DNA of 64,000 nt. Source: Zopfochytrium polystomum. Taxonomy: Eukaryota; Chytridiomycota; Chytridiomycetes; Chytridiales; Chytridiaceae. The translations under genes and the position numbers were made by a program. Below the pieces are notes generated by a model. The model did no database searches. It was not told where the DNA came from and saw nothing but the letters and a program-made list of their open reading frames with translations. The stretch spans positions 1 through 64,000 of the forward strand of contig JAIVFJ010000259.1 in NCBI GenBank assembly GCA_025765615.1, given 5' to 3'. Positions within the stretch are counted from its first letter, which is position 1. Each line of letters starts with the position of its first letter. Shown here piece after piece: positions 12,301-23,084 of the stretch.

Positions 12301-12699
12301 TGCGCTCCGCTCCAGGATGGTATATTGGTGATTGATGTCTCCATCATAGCAGTCCTTTGATGGTGGGAGTCAACATAAAAGAGCATCCACGCCGTTCATT
12401 GTGCACGAATGAAACTCATTTTCTGTATTTTCTGATTTTTATTTTTATTTTTATTTTTATTTTTTTTTTTCACGCAGCCAGATGGTGATTAAATACCACG
12501 CGTGACGGCTGACTGACAGTGACACAGACGAATAGCAGAAAGCCAAGGAGGACCTTTGACCCGTGACAGAACCAAAAGCACGTTGCCACACGCGGGCGGT
12601 GTCAGCCACCAAACACTTTCTTTGCTTGCAAGGACGGAAAGAAGGGAGAAACACACGTCACTAAGGAAAAGAAAAGAAAAAAAAAAGAAAAAAAAAAAG
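9307..12699. other. Intergenic region, T-rich then A/T-tract-rich
   Basis: 9307-9850 is strongly T- and pyrimidine-rich and is probably the kinase 3' untranslated and downstream region. From 9850 to 12700 composition is near average but broken by A tracts at 10000-10018, 10031-10045, 11091-11103, 11117-11129 and 11857-11878, and T tracts near 12430-12470. Short open frames occur on both strands, without motifs. A segment at 11299-11345 (GTGAGACTACATCC... with AAGTCTCA) resembles the left end of the element at 14345 and may be a relic of that family. Confidence 0.55.
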
Positions 12700-12825
12700 A
12701 GAAGGAGTGTTGAAATCCGGCAGCGAGACGAGTGTGATTGTGGTCGCAGGAGCAGGAGGGTGTGACAAGTCAAGTCTGTGATCAACTTCTCTTTTTTCTT
12801 TTTCATGTGGGGGCATATTCCAACA
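12700..12825 (-). mobile_element. Copia-A family 3' LTR remnant
   Basis: This is the outer end of the LTR of a minus-strand copia copy. It ends GGGCATATTCCAACA at 12825, the same end as the LTR at 43704, and its last 120 bases resemble 26697-26815. Just inside lies a CTCCCCCTTGC tract, which on the minus strand is a polypurine tract AAGGGGGAG next to TGTTGG, the normal position for plus-strand priming. The start of this LTR cannot be located. Confidence 0.65.
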
Positions 12826-13210
12826 CTCCCCCTTGCACACGCGCCCTTCCTAGACTTCAAACAAAACCCTCCAGAGGTAAGAAACTGGGGAAGAGTGCTT
12901 GAAGCCCCTGCTCGGATGAAAAACCCAAATCAATTGGCAGATCTGGGAAAACTGTGGCAGGGAAAGGAAGTGCAAATATCTGGGAAAATACTGCTGAGGA
13001 GTGAACTTCAAAAGGGTAGGAATAGAACATACATGAAGAGCCAAATAAGGCAAAAGGTAAAGAAAAGTTTGTCCAGTGCCCTCCCCCTCCCTGTTGGGCC
13101 TAACCTGCTGATTTCCCTTTGCACGCCAGCTGCGCCTTCCACGCCACAGCGTGGTCCAAGTTCTTCCATTCCTTCTTCTTGATACTCTTTTGTCCAATAT
13201 GTTCCTCACG
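12826..13210 (-). mobile_element. Copia-A family untranslated segment between RNase H and LTR
   Basis: About 385 bases between the polypurine tract and the RNase H stop codon. No motif is visible. Confidence 0.5.
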
Positions 13211-14344
13211 TCATTTTGATCTTGTCTCTAGGATGTTCTTGTGACGTTGCAGGTATCGTCTTGGTTTCTCAGTTGAGTCAACCAGTCCAAGTAGAGTCCA
13301 GCCCTCGTAGACCGTATCGCGTCCATGTGGCTTGGTGAGGAGGTCTGCAAGCTGGTCCATCAAGTAGACATACTCAACTTGCACAAGTCCTTCCTCAACA
13401 AGTGACCAAATGTGGTGGTACCGAAGGCGGATTTGCTTGGAACGATCGGTGTGAAGGTCGTTAACTGTCATGTGGATCGATGGTGTGTTGTCCTTGTAGA
13501 CAATGATTGGTAGCTTCAGGGGATGCTGGATTGATAGGTGGAGTTTGTTGATGGCCTCACGTTCCCGACCAAGCTCACTGAGTGCAATGTACTCTGCTGC
13601 TGTGGATGAAGTTGGGACAGTTGCTGATCTTGTTGATTTCCATGCTATGGCTCCCCCTGCTAATAGCACCAGCTATGCTATCTGTGAGCGAGAGTCGTGG
13701 CAGGAGTTGTATGATGCATCAGCATAGCCAACCACTTGGTTGTTCCTGTCTGAGCTGTGGCGAAGTCCAACTGTGGAAGTGGCCTTGACATACCCCACAA
13801 CGTCGAGTAGCTCGTGCCAGTGCCGGATGCATGGGTCTTGAGCAAAGGAACCAAGTAAGCTGACACTGAGTGCCAGGTCTGGTCTTGTTGACGTTGCAGC
13901 GTAGTTGAGGCTGCCAATCACATGGAGGTACTCAGTGCTGTCGACACTCTCCTCACTAGGGTCAGTGGAGTGCCAGTTGCGAGGGGTGAGCTTGGTTGTT
14001 ACCTTGAGTGGTGCGTTGCGAGGCGTCACAGATCCGTGCTTAGCCTCAAAGCGCGAGAGGAAGTTCCGGAGGAAGTTAGTCTGATGGAGAAATGTGAAGT
14101 TTGAACCACAAATAACTTCTGTTGAGAGAATGTAGCTGAGCTTTCCCAGCTCTCGAAGATTGAACTCCGTCTTGAGGTCCGCAACAGCCTCCTTGATGGC
14201 AGCGGTGTGGTCAAAGAGTGGAAGGTCGTCGACGTATGCCAGAATGAAGCAGAGCCCGCACTTGGTCCGGCGCCAGAAGACGCAGGGGTCTGCCTGGCTC
14301 TGAGCAAAGCCTTTTGACCGAAGGTGGAGGGCTAGATGCCGAGA
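13211..14344 (-). pseudogene. Copia pol fragment: end of reverse transcriptase and RNase H
   Basis: The 3' part of a Ty1/copia polyprotein. On the minus strand it reads through an RT segment with YVDDLPLFDH, then the connection region (GSLNYAATSTRPDLALSVSL), the RNase H block VVGYADASYNSC, the Ala/Glu block TAAEYIALSE and the terminal LADLLTKPHGRD, ending at 13211. One in-frame TAG near 13670 separates the two halves of RNase H. The copy closely matches copia-A (21787-26815) where the two overlap, and supplies the RNase H end which copia-A lacks. It is interrupted by the element at 14345-15798 and resumes at 15799. Confidence 0.85.
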
Positions 14345-15798
14345 TGTGAGACTACACCGAGGTCTCAGTGATAAAGTCTAGGGATTTTATTCGCAAAAAC
14401 AAGCGTACCTGTCATAAAACCGTAAGGATCGGGACCCCTATTATTGCTCCCAGTTCTTTACTTTCCAAGGCGTTATCAAAGTGTATTTGCGGCTAACCCT
14501 TCTTTATTATTGGGTCTGCTTTTACTTCTTTTGTCTTAACAGTTTCCATTGCACCAGGGTTTTCTCAACATATTTTCTTTTTCGGTGACTAACAGAGACT
14601 GCCCGACTGCCTAGGGATGGGGTGCCTGACAGGCCATACCCCAAGCCTGCCTAATTTATTATTTATTTTTGGCACTTGTACATACATGCATAGGGTTAGG
14701 GGGACTTAGAGCATTTGTGGTGGATGCTCCAAGTCAGGGGGGTTGACTTGTCAATTTTCTCTCTCTCTGTTTTTGGGCCATTTCTCTTTTTCCTTTTTTC
14801 TTCAATCTGATTTCTGTCCATTGGCACCAATACAGAGTCCCTTCAAATACATCTGGCTCACAAAGGTGAGGGTAGTGAGAGATGGTACACACCCGGGTGT
14901 GCACGTGGTCCCTTCGTGGGGCTCCTCTTAAGGGGCTGTGGGTGGGGAATGCAACTGGCCCCACCAGCGACTGTGTGACATTGCCGGCTCTGTGTTGGAG
15001 TGAGGATCACGGGTACTTGCCCGCTGCAACGACGGTGGTGGTGGTGGCGACGACGACGGCATCGTCGTCCCCAACCTTCCCGTCCCTGCGAGGGTGTTGT
15101 TGGCTGCACTTGGTGCCGCCTGTGACACCTGAGAGTTCGATCTACGAGTGCCTGCCTCGGTCCTATTGCTGTGAGAGTGAGATGTGTGAGTACGAGTGCG
15201 ATGCGATAAAGCCCGTTGGTCGAGTGATCGTGCCGACGCAGCCTGGCGGGGTGCGTGTACAATTGCAGGTGTTTCTGCGTGCGAGTTCCCTGCTGGCAAC
15301 CTTCGGACCCCTACATAGTCGACTCCCTTCTCTCTCTCCGCCCCGTCGCTGGCGACGACGAGGGCTCCTGCAGCACCGTCTGCGACAAGGGGCGCTAGGT
15401 CGCGCCCTGTCCGTCCCGTCGCTATTAACCGCTCCTGTTGTATTTGAGATTAGGTTCCTGAGATAAAAACCCCCATTTCCCTCTTCTCTCTCTTTATTCT
15501 GCGGTTGTGTTGCGCCCTCGGGAGTGCCCTTCCGTTTCCCCTGGTATCGGCCTGCGGCCACGCGAGTAATCGGTGCTCCAGCACCGATCCTTCAGAGGAT
15601 TGTCCCTCTGAATGTTCATTCTTTGTGTTTGAGACCCCTGTTAGACAGATCAGTAGGGATACTTCGTGGACTAGGCAAGTAGTAGGGTTGAAACACCCCC
15701 TAGACAACAGCCCAATAAAGTTAGTTTTAGCCTATTATTTGCTTTCCCTCACTCTAGGGCCCAGATCCCAGGGTCAAAGGAGTGAGTATAGTCTCACA
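14345..15798 (+). mobile_element. Solo-LTR-like element (TGTGAG...CTCACA), 1454 bp
   Basis: The ends are a perfect 10-bp inverted repeat, TGTGAGACTA and TAGTCTCACA. The element splits the copia RT reading frame, and the uninterrupted copia-A sequence at 22075 provides the empty site. The flanks GAGA (14341-14344) and GATA (15799-15802) are a 4-bp target duplication with one mismatch. An AATAAA at about 15712 lies 85 bases from the right end, as expected of the R/U5 part of an LTR in plus orientation. No protein motif is found in the interior, which is GC-rich around 15000-15450. It may be a solo LTR or a non-autonomous terminal-repeat element. Confidence 0.7.
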
Positions 15799-15862
15799 GA
15801 TACCAAGTCTGTCCTGATTGCTTCAGCCCGTAGAGACCCTTCAGCAGTAGCCACACTAAGCG
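15799..15862 (-). pseudogene. Copia reverse transcriptase fragment, continuation
   Basis: Encodes RLVWLLLKGLYGLKQSGQTW on the minus strand, the conserved copia RT block, and continues the fragment at 13211-14344 across the inserted element. Homology to copia-A stops near 15862. Confidence 0.8.
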
Positions 15863-16170
15863 GGTGCCACGAGGCTTCCGAGGGTCGAAAACAACTTTAG
15901 AGCGGCAGGCGGTATCTCTGGTAAGGAGGAAGGTGACGACAACCTTGAAAGCAACTTGGGCTTCGTCATGATGCCTGGAAGGATCAAGCAGCTCGAGGAC
16001 GGCCGCGCATATCTCAAACAAGCGGGTTGGCGAGAGACGGCGAAAAACTGTAGCCTGCCGTTCGATTTGTCAAACCTGACCCACGCCACGTCATGCGTGG
16101 TTATTATGAACTCTCGAGGCAAAGTAGCTGTCAGTTCCATCAGCCTCGTCTTCAAAGTCTGGTGTACGTC
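15863..16170 (-). other. Unidentified segment with a minus-strand open frame
   Basis: A minus-strand frame reads from about 16021 to the copia fragment, including RLFEICAAVLELLDPSRHH and an alternating hydrophobic stretch. It has no stop until it meets copia sequence, and composition is GC-richer than the repeats to its right. It might be a host exon truncated by the copia insertion, but I recognise no family. Confidence 0.25.
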
Positions 16171-17630
16171 TCGGCAAACTCTATCTGTCTGTCTCTCCGT
16201 CTGTCTGTTGCTCTGTCAGTCTTTCAGCTTTTTACAGGGACACACACATACTCTCTGTCTCTCTTTCCCTCTCTCTTTTGGGTAACAAAACTGCTGTGTT
16301 CCACTCAAGTGGACCAAAGTGGGCATCAGTGTCCCAAACACAGTGTGAGTGTCACCACCAGCCCACACAGAGAAGCGTGGGGTGCCTGAACCCCCTAAAA
16401 GACTGTTTCTGCTTATGATTTTGCAAAATCAACTGGGCTGTTGTTTCTATCAATCAATGATTTGTCACTCTCTGAAAGGGGCAGCAAAATTCAAAAAGGA
16501 AGGAAGTCAACGGGCTGTCTGTCTATCTGAGTGGAAGTCAACAGGTTGTCTGCGACCCATCTCTGGGAGTAGCAGTCAACAGGGAGTCAATGGGTTGTCT
16601 TTCTTCCTCTCTGTCTCTGCCTCTGGCTATTGGGCTGTTGGTGGACAAGTTATCAAATCGTCTGCAACCTCTCTCTTTTGAGTGGGGGGGCTGAGGGGCA
16701 TCAGCCCCTCCACAGGGGCTCAGGGTGCTCCTGCCCCCTGACCAGAAAAAATTTTCCCCTGTCCCCTCTACATGGCCTGCCACTGCATTCATTGTGGACT
16801 GCCACGCTCTTCAGTATCTTCTTTTTTCTACTTTTTTCTTTTGGGAAGGATCGCTTATAAGTCGACTGGCATCCCCTAGTCAATACACTAAAAAAAACAA
16901 GGCTTTGCAGCTAAACTGTTTTTCTAATTGCAATTAGTGAGGGGGAGGGTGTCTAACTTTTTGTCTTTGGTGCCCAATCAAAACTTAGCATGGTGACCTG
17001 GAAAAGGAAGTCAACAGATTGTCTGTCTCTTCCCTATCTCTCTATCTGTTTCTCTGTCTCTCTGTCTCTGTCTCTCTCCCTCTGTCTCTCTCTCTGCAGT
17101 CCTTGGCTGGCCACTCAGACCATTGCATCTGAGGCCTCTGACAACTCAATGAAAGAACAAGACTCTGTACAGTCACACATGCCACACACACACACACACA
17201 GAGACCCTCTCCATTTCTCCACTCTCTTTCTATCTCTCTTGATCAAGCGCCCCCCACCCCAGGGGCCCAGGGGGCAGGAGCCCCTGACTCAAAAAAACTC
17301 AGCCTCTGTCTCTCTATCTCTCTCTCTCACTCTCTCTGTTCACTCTGTAAACCTGTTTTCTAATTGCAGGGTAATTATTTTCTTTGGCGCCCAATCAAAA
17401 CACAGTGACGAAATTCAAAAAGGAAGTCAACAGGCTGTCTGTCTATCTGAGTGGAAGTCAACGGGTTGTCTGTCTACCTCCCTGCCCCTGGAAGAGGCAG
17501 TCAACGGGCAGTGAACAGGTTCTCTTTCTTGCTCTCTGTCTCTGACGCTGTATGTTGCCGTGATCTGTCTCTCTTTTGAGCAGGGGGGTTGAGGGCGGGT
17601 GGCTGCCCCTCACCAGGGGCCTCAGATTAT
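16171..17630. repeat. Dispersed repeat family with TCTG and AAGTCAACAGG motifs
   Basis: This stretch shares blocks with 43850-46350, 48495-48790 and weakly 21530-21740. Shared blocks include a segment around the words CTGCTGTGTTCC and TCAAGTGGACCA (16287 versus 46042), repeated GGAAGTCAACAGG/GTTGTCTGTC units, a GGGGGTTGAGGGG block, and TTTTCTAATTGCAATTAG followed by GTGCCCAATCAAAAC. Simple TC and TGTC runs separate them. No protein is encoded, and the element type is unknown. Confidence 0.6.
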
Positions 17631-18136
17631 TTATTGATGTTTTTGATATACATTCAAAGCACTTTTCGTCAATTTTTAGCTTGTATCTTACTTTTGGTAT
17701 GTTCAATGCTTTTTCCACCTTTATTCTGTCATCAATATATTTATAAACATTTTCAAATAGTTCAAGTGGAAGCAACCTCTTGTTTATTCTTCTGTACGTT
17801 TAAATTAACATGGGTCCGCCCATTCCTGATACGTACATAAAGTTTTTTTACTAACACAATGTAAATGAATCCATCTTTTGCTACTTTGTTTGAAAATAAT
17901 GAGGTTTGTTTAGTCAAAATATTGGCAAGCATTCATAATTCATCTTCATTTTCTGACATTAAACAAATTTACAACGATCATCTTCGAGGCACATATCTTA
18001 ATTTTTTAATTTGAATCTAGACAATATATTAGTAAAAGACATTCCTCTCATTTCTGACGTTTTTTGTGACAATTAATTAGCAACTAAATTAAAAGAATTA
18101 GTAAATACTTATTCTTGTCTGGATACATTTTTTAAT
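17631..18136. other. AT-rich island
   Basis: Base composition changes abruptly to roughly 70% A+T or more, between repeats of balanced composition. On the minus strand a frame near 17640-17805 reads LLPLELFENVYKYIDDR followed by Lys/Ile-rich sequence, which looks protein-like and is typical of AT-rich coding DNA. Stops break it elsewhere. It may be a decayed insertion of foreign or organellar origin. Confidence 0.35.
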
Positions 18137-18523
18137 ATGAATGTGACTCGATGTCAATCATCAGCCCTGCTGAGTAGAACGAAATTGGATTATGCTGCTA
18201 GGTATGCATTGGCATTCAAAACTGCCTATGATGTTGCTGTGAGGCAATGTGATGTTAAACCAGTAGGTGTCATCGCTTATGACAATGTAGACTTTCTCCA
18301 GGTATCACCAACTTCTGATGGTCTCCTGCCAGTTGATTCAGCTTGGAGTCTTGAAGGAAAGAATTCTACTTTAGTCTTTCTTGATGCTCCTCATGCCATG
18401 CAGATTGTCACTGATGTTGTGTCTGTCAAGCATGTTCACCACCACGCATTTGATGCTGATAAGATCAATTGCGTGAAGCACTTCGCAATCGATCTGACCC
18501 TGATAAATGGAGTTCGTTGTTGA
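18137..18523 (+). CDS. Hypothetical protein fragment (128 residues)
   Basis: An open frame beginning MNVTRCQSSALLSRTKLDYA and including PVGVIAYDNVDFLQVSP. It lies directly right of the AT-rich island. Around 18500 a second frame continues plausibly (DPDKWSSLLMLERKPDFVWN), as if a frameshift or intron had split one protein. The DNVDF-type motif recalls some fungal transposase-like proteins, but this is only an impression. No start or end is confirmed. Confidence 0.35.
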   Translation: MNVTRCQSSALLSRTKLDYAARYALAFKTAYDVAVRQCDVKPVGVIAYDNVDFLQVSPTSDGLLPVDSAWSLEGKNSTLVFLDAPHAMQIVTDVVSVKHVHHHAFDADKINCVKHFAIDLTLINGVRC

Positions 18524-20043
18524 TGCTGGAGAGGAAACCAGACTTTGTATGGAACCGTGTGAAGCTGATTGCCACACTTCCCAACACATACATGATACAG
18601 TGTCTGATGCTGATGTCAAGGACTGTCCTCTGATTTACACTGAACTTGCCAGAATCCAGTCATCACTTGTTTCTATCCTTCCAGTGCATACAAAAGCTGA
18701 GAAAGGGTTGTTCTTTAGTGCAATCCAAGGCCGTTTCAGGCTTTGGGCATTTGGCCAGTTTCGTCAGTGTCCATCGGCTTTTATTTCTCAGGTTTTGGAC
18801 ATTCAGCCAGTTTCGTTGGTGTTCTAAGGTTCGGCTTTGTGATTTGCACTGTTCAACTAGGGGTAAAGTAGTAGACCTTGCTCAACGGTTGTGTAGTTTT
18901 GAGAACTCCTGCCCTTTCATTCCTTCCTTTCAATTACCCTCTTCCATATCTGTGCCTGTACGCCCTCCATTAAGTTCAACCTGTGAAAAGGGGCCCAATA
19001 CTGCTGAGGGCTAACACACAACTTGCTGCTGAACGGCCACACGTGGGACAATCACATCCCCTGTCCCTGCTCGGATTCCAACAGTTGCATATTGTTTCTT
19101 CGTTTCTCCTTTTCTTTTTCCTTTTTCTATTTTCTCTTTCTTGTTCCTTGATTTTCACTCCCTTTCCTCAACTTGAAAACTGGAAAACTTCAAACCATTA
19201 AAACAACTTGGTTAATGGGGCCTAGTTCTTTGCGTCAGAAATTGTGTTGATGACAGCCAGCAGGCGCAGCCCACGCGCACAAGCCCCCGTCAGCTCTTGG
19301 CCCGAATCCCCCTACCGTCGATAATGTCCGCTGTCTTCCTCGACGGTCCCAACAGTGACACTGCCAGTCTACCTGCGACGTGTGCTTGTCGGTCGTCGTG
19401 GCAAATTTTGGACGGCGGATCTGCTCCAACACCAGCTCAATCACGACCTTCACCAAGCGATGCCGGGAAAATCAACAGAGACAAGACTATCACCACAGGC
19501 GAGACTTGCAGTCAAGTTGCCCTCGATCTTGAACCCTTTGCGAAATTTCTTGGTGCCAAAGCAGGAGCCGAGCAACTGGAAGAAACTCAATTCAGTCAAA
19601 ATGACCGCTCGCTCGAAGGAGGTTCAGCGACTCACACAGAAGTCGCCTCCGGCAAACTGGCGGAGACCGAGTAATAATCTGCGCAGACGCCCCACTGCTC
19701 TCCGTGACCGGTAGGTGGCGATTCAGACGTCAAACGGACATCACGCAAATGGCTTGGATACTTTTCGCTAATGCCGATAGAGACATTGCTCCATTATTTG
19801 TGGGCGAGGAAGGGAGATCGGTTTGGGTCGTTGAGGAAATCATTCCTTTGGTGGGTTCTGTATTATTCGTGGAAACATTTCAAAGCATAGGTAAGGGCCG
19901 CACAAAAGCATGAGGCTTGGGATTAAAAGATTAAAAGAAAAATCAAGAGGGAAACTGAGGCATTGGAGTGAGGTTTTTTCAGTCAGCAGTCCAACCTCCG
20001 CACCACAATCTCACGACCGTGAAAGGCAGCCAACACCTTTCTG
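18524..20043. other. Intergenic region, no gene recognised
   Basis: 18524-18830 may be the decayed continuation of the preceding ORF. 19080-19160 is pyrimidine-rich. Frames between 19235 and 19915 occur on both strands and lack motifs. I see no RNA gene or transposon terminus. Confidence 0.5.
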
Positions 20044-21159
20044 TCAAACGCACAGCTGTCCAATCGCGGAAGCGATGATAGATGCACCACCGACCAAGAG
20101 CGCAGGCTCTTCCAGTCCCATCGCCGACAAGAGCCAGCTGAATGTGTCCGCCGTCACACCGGCTGTGGCAGCCCCCGCGCCACACTGTGAACCGACGTAC
20201 GTGGCGGCAAGGCCCAGGCTGGCGTACGGATAGCCCAAATCGAAGCCTTGCTGAAGAGTGAGAATGCTGTCTGTCGCCCTGAATGGACCGGGGACTCCGT
20301 AGACTGTCATGACCTTGTCCACGAGCATGCCCCTGCTCGCACAGTTTGTGGGTCCTCCGTTGTCGCCTGTGTCCTTGCAAGTGGATGACAGCGTGCCGTA
20401 CTTTGCCCTGGAGTTCCCAATTGCGCCAAGCTGCTGTATCAATGCTTTTCCCCAGTCCTTGATAGCGCCTCCAAAGATGTTGTACTGTGCAGTGATGGTT
20501 GCCTCGGTTCCCCACGAACAACAGCCCGGAGGATCACTCACCCCGGAACCGGTGCAAGTGCACGACGACCCACCCCCAAGCAGATTGATGGTCTGGAACG
20601 ACCTGACGGTGGGATCATCCCCAGTGATGTCACTCACGACTGTTGCCGAGGATGTCGCTAGGCGTATCTTCTCGCTGGGGACGTAGATGAAACTGACTGG
20701 AGGCATGCCTTGTTGCCAGTACACTAGCCTGCACGTGTAACCTTTGTATCTGTAGAGCCGCTCGTTGTCGCCGCCCCACCACGCAGACCCAACCAGGTCC
20801 GGCCGGCTTCCTCCGATGACATACCCGGCCGGGCTGATCTGCCCGGTGTTAGAGTTGGAATTGATCTTGATTATTAAGTGGTTGCCGGCGTCGTCGTAGT
20901 AGCTGATTTGGGACTGCTGCTCCCAATACCAGTTCGTTCCAACCTGGGTGGCATATTTTGGGCCGCAGTACGTGAACATGCACCCGGTCGACGACGAGTC
21001 CCAGGACATGATGTAGTTTTGGGTAGCTGCACCGTCCCAGCAATTCACCGCGCCGTGGAGCCAGTGTTGGTCCGTGCCTGGGTTGATGGCCGCGACCGCT
21101 TGAAACATGGCTGCGAAGGCGACAACGGCCGTGAGGGCCAAGGCGCGATTATGAAGCAT
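20044..21159 (-). CDS. Orphan secreted protein, 371 residues
   Basis: An uninterrupted reading frame starting MLHNRALALTAVVAFAAMFQ. The first 24 residues form a classical signal peptide (basic start, hydrophobic core, Ala-x-Ala before INPGTDQHW). The mature part is Gly-, Ser- and aromatic-rich with about a dozen Cys, including a cluster CTCTGSGVSDPPGCCSW near residue 206 that suggests disulfide bonding outside the cell. The last 20 residues are hydrophobic (ALLVGGASIIASAIGQ) and could be a lipid-anchor signal or a membrane segment. I do not recognise a family. Codon use is GC-rich like the host genes, with no transposon homology, although repeats flank the gene. The start is the first ATG after an upstream stop and is supported by the signal peptide. 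Confidence 0.72.
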   Translation of the reverse strand: MLHNRALALTAVVAFAAMFQAVAAINPGTDQHWLHGAVNCWDGAATQNYIMSWDSSSTGCMFTYCGPKYATQVGTNWYWEQQSQISYYDDAGNHLIIKINSNSNTGQISPAGYVIGGSRPDLVGSAWWGGDNERLYRYKGYTCRLVYWQQGMPPVSFIYVPSEKIRLATSSATVVSDITGDDPTVRSFQTINLLGGGSSCTCTGSGVSDPPGCCSWGTEATITAQYNIFGGAIKDWGKALIQQLGAIGNSRAKYGTLSSTCKDTGDNGGPTNCASRGMLVDKVMTVYGVPGPFRATDSILTLQQGFDLGYPYASLGLAATYVGSQCGAGAATAGVTADTFSWLLSAMGLEEPALLVGGASIIASAIGQLCV

Positions 21160-21786
21160 CCCAAAGTAGCGGTGGTTGTTTCGACTTTGTCAGGTAAGGA
21201 GAACACGATTGTGCGGGAGGTTGGATTGATTTTCCCAGAGTTAAGGTCAATGGCGGCAGCCGTGGTGGGTTCAGTCGAGAAAGGAAATAGTTGGACTTTA
21301 TGTATGGACGCACTGGCAGTTTTCCCCTCTCTTCCGGCAAAGGCGACGTCTGTGTTTCCGTGCGTGGCCTTCTCTCTCATTGTCAGTCGGGTTGTCGGAA
21401 ACTTCGCACTGTGTATCCGAGAGTTGGACTTTTCGGTGTCGTTGGTGTCATTCACACTGAAGGAAAGCTCTTTCCAAAATGAGAATCCGAACCATCAATA
21501 TCAATGCGCAGAAAAAAACAACGACTCGCGGCAAAACTGTTTGTTTGTGTCTTCGGTGTCCAATCAAAAACTCTCAGCAACAAAAAATTAGTGTCTGTCT
21601 GACTGTCTTCGCCCATTTCTTTTTTGGAAGGAACAAATTACGGCTGCCTATATGTCTGTCTGTCTGTCTGTCTGTCTCTCTACCACCCGCACACGCACAC
21701 ACACACTCTCTGTCTCTCTCTCTCTCTCTTGATTGATTGAAAAAAATTCGAGCTGAAACAAACATCAACGTCCTATTTCGTTTGTC
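21160..21786. other. Upstream region of the secreted gene and TGTC/TC repeats
   Basis: 21160-21480 is the likely promoter side of the secreted-protein gene. 21530-21740 carries a diverged piece of the dispersed repeat (GTGTCCAATCAAAAACT) and a TGTC/TC microsatellite at about 21655-21731. Copia homology begins abruptly at 21787. Confidence 0.55.
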
Positions 21787-22945
21787 AGAGGAAGTTCCGG
21801 AGGAAGTTAGTCTGATGGAGAATTGTGAAGTTTGAACCACGAATGACTTCCATTGAGAGAATGTAGCTGAGCTTTCCCAGCTCTCGAAGCTTGAACTCCG
21901 TCTTGAGGTCTGCAACAGCCTCCTTGATGGCAGCGGTGTGGCCAAAGAGTGGAAGGTCGTCGACGTACGCCAGAATGAAGCAGAGCCCGCACTTGGTCCG
22001 GCGCCAGAAGACGCAGGGATCTGCCCAGCTCTGAGCAAAGCCTTTTGACTGAAGGTGGAGGGCTAGACGCCGATACCAAGTCCATCCTGATTGCTTCAGC
22101 TTGTAGAGACCCTTCAGCAATAGCCACACTAGTCCAGGGGAGATCGATACGCCAGGTGGTGGTGCCATGTAGATTGGTATGTCTAGGATCCCGTATAGGT
22201 AGGCTGAGGAGATGTCGATCATCTCCATGTCCCAGCTATACAGGGTGCTGAGGGCAATCATCCAACGAAGTGTGTTGCCTCTAATAACTGGCGAGAAGGT
22301 GAGGGTGAAGTCGACGCCAGGCTGCTGGGTGAATCCACAAACAACAAGTCGAGCACGGAACTGCTCAATGGTGCCGTCAGGTTTGAACTTGAGCTTGTAG
22401 ACCCACTTGCAGCTGACAATGTTGGTGCCAGGCAGGGCTGCTGACTCCACAAAGACTCCCATCTTGCGAAGCATATCCAGCTCGTACTCTTCAGCCTCCT
22501 TCCACTGCTCTGCATGAGGCAATGCCATGGCCTCCTCGTGCGTCAGTGGATCCTTGTATGTGTCTGGGGATACTTTGACTGAGTTGGAGTTGACGTTGAA
22601 GGCGAAAAGGGGTCTGTCTTCATCGTCAGCATCAGACTCGTAGACTGACTGGATATCGTTATCGTCTAAGTCCTCGTCAGGCTCACACGCAAACAGCACA
22701 TCTTGCACAACAGGGGTGCTGTCAGCAGGTAGCACTTCACCTGATGCGGCGGGGTACACTTCACCACTGGGCCTGTCAATACCCCTTGCAGATAGAGAAC
22801 TCGAGACATCCAGCGACGCAGGGCCCCCCCAAGCAGGGCCCTCACCATCCCGACCCGCCTGCTGATGAGCCTCTGTGCTGGACCTGGGCAAATTCTCCAG
22901 GTCCACCGCCCCTTGCGTCGTTGGGCGGAAAGGTCTCCGGGGCAT
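21787..22945 (-). pseudogene. Copia-A pol, second part: reverse transcriptase, truncated
   Basis: Contains the copia RT start (WKEAEEYELDMLRKMGV), VSCKWVYKLKFKPDG, ARLVVCGFTQQPGVDF, DISSAYLYGILDIPIYM, the block LVWLLLKGLYKLKQSG and the active site AYVDDLPLF. It is open from 22945 to 21787, then homology stops at FLRNFL. RNase H is absent. The frame differs from the integrase part, so at least one frameshift lies between 22945 and 23085. Confidence 0.85.
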
Positions 22946-23084
22946 CGGCAGTGGCTGGTGAGGCTTCCTGTGCGCGATAGTGTGGGGCGATGTGAGGTGA
23001 CGTTAATGGTTTTGAACTGTTTTTGGTTGTGAAGAGGAAATTTGAAAAGGGAATGGTGTAGAAAGGAAAGAATTAGTTTTTTTT

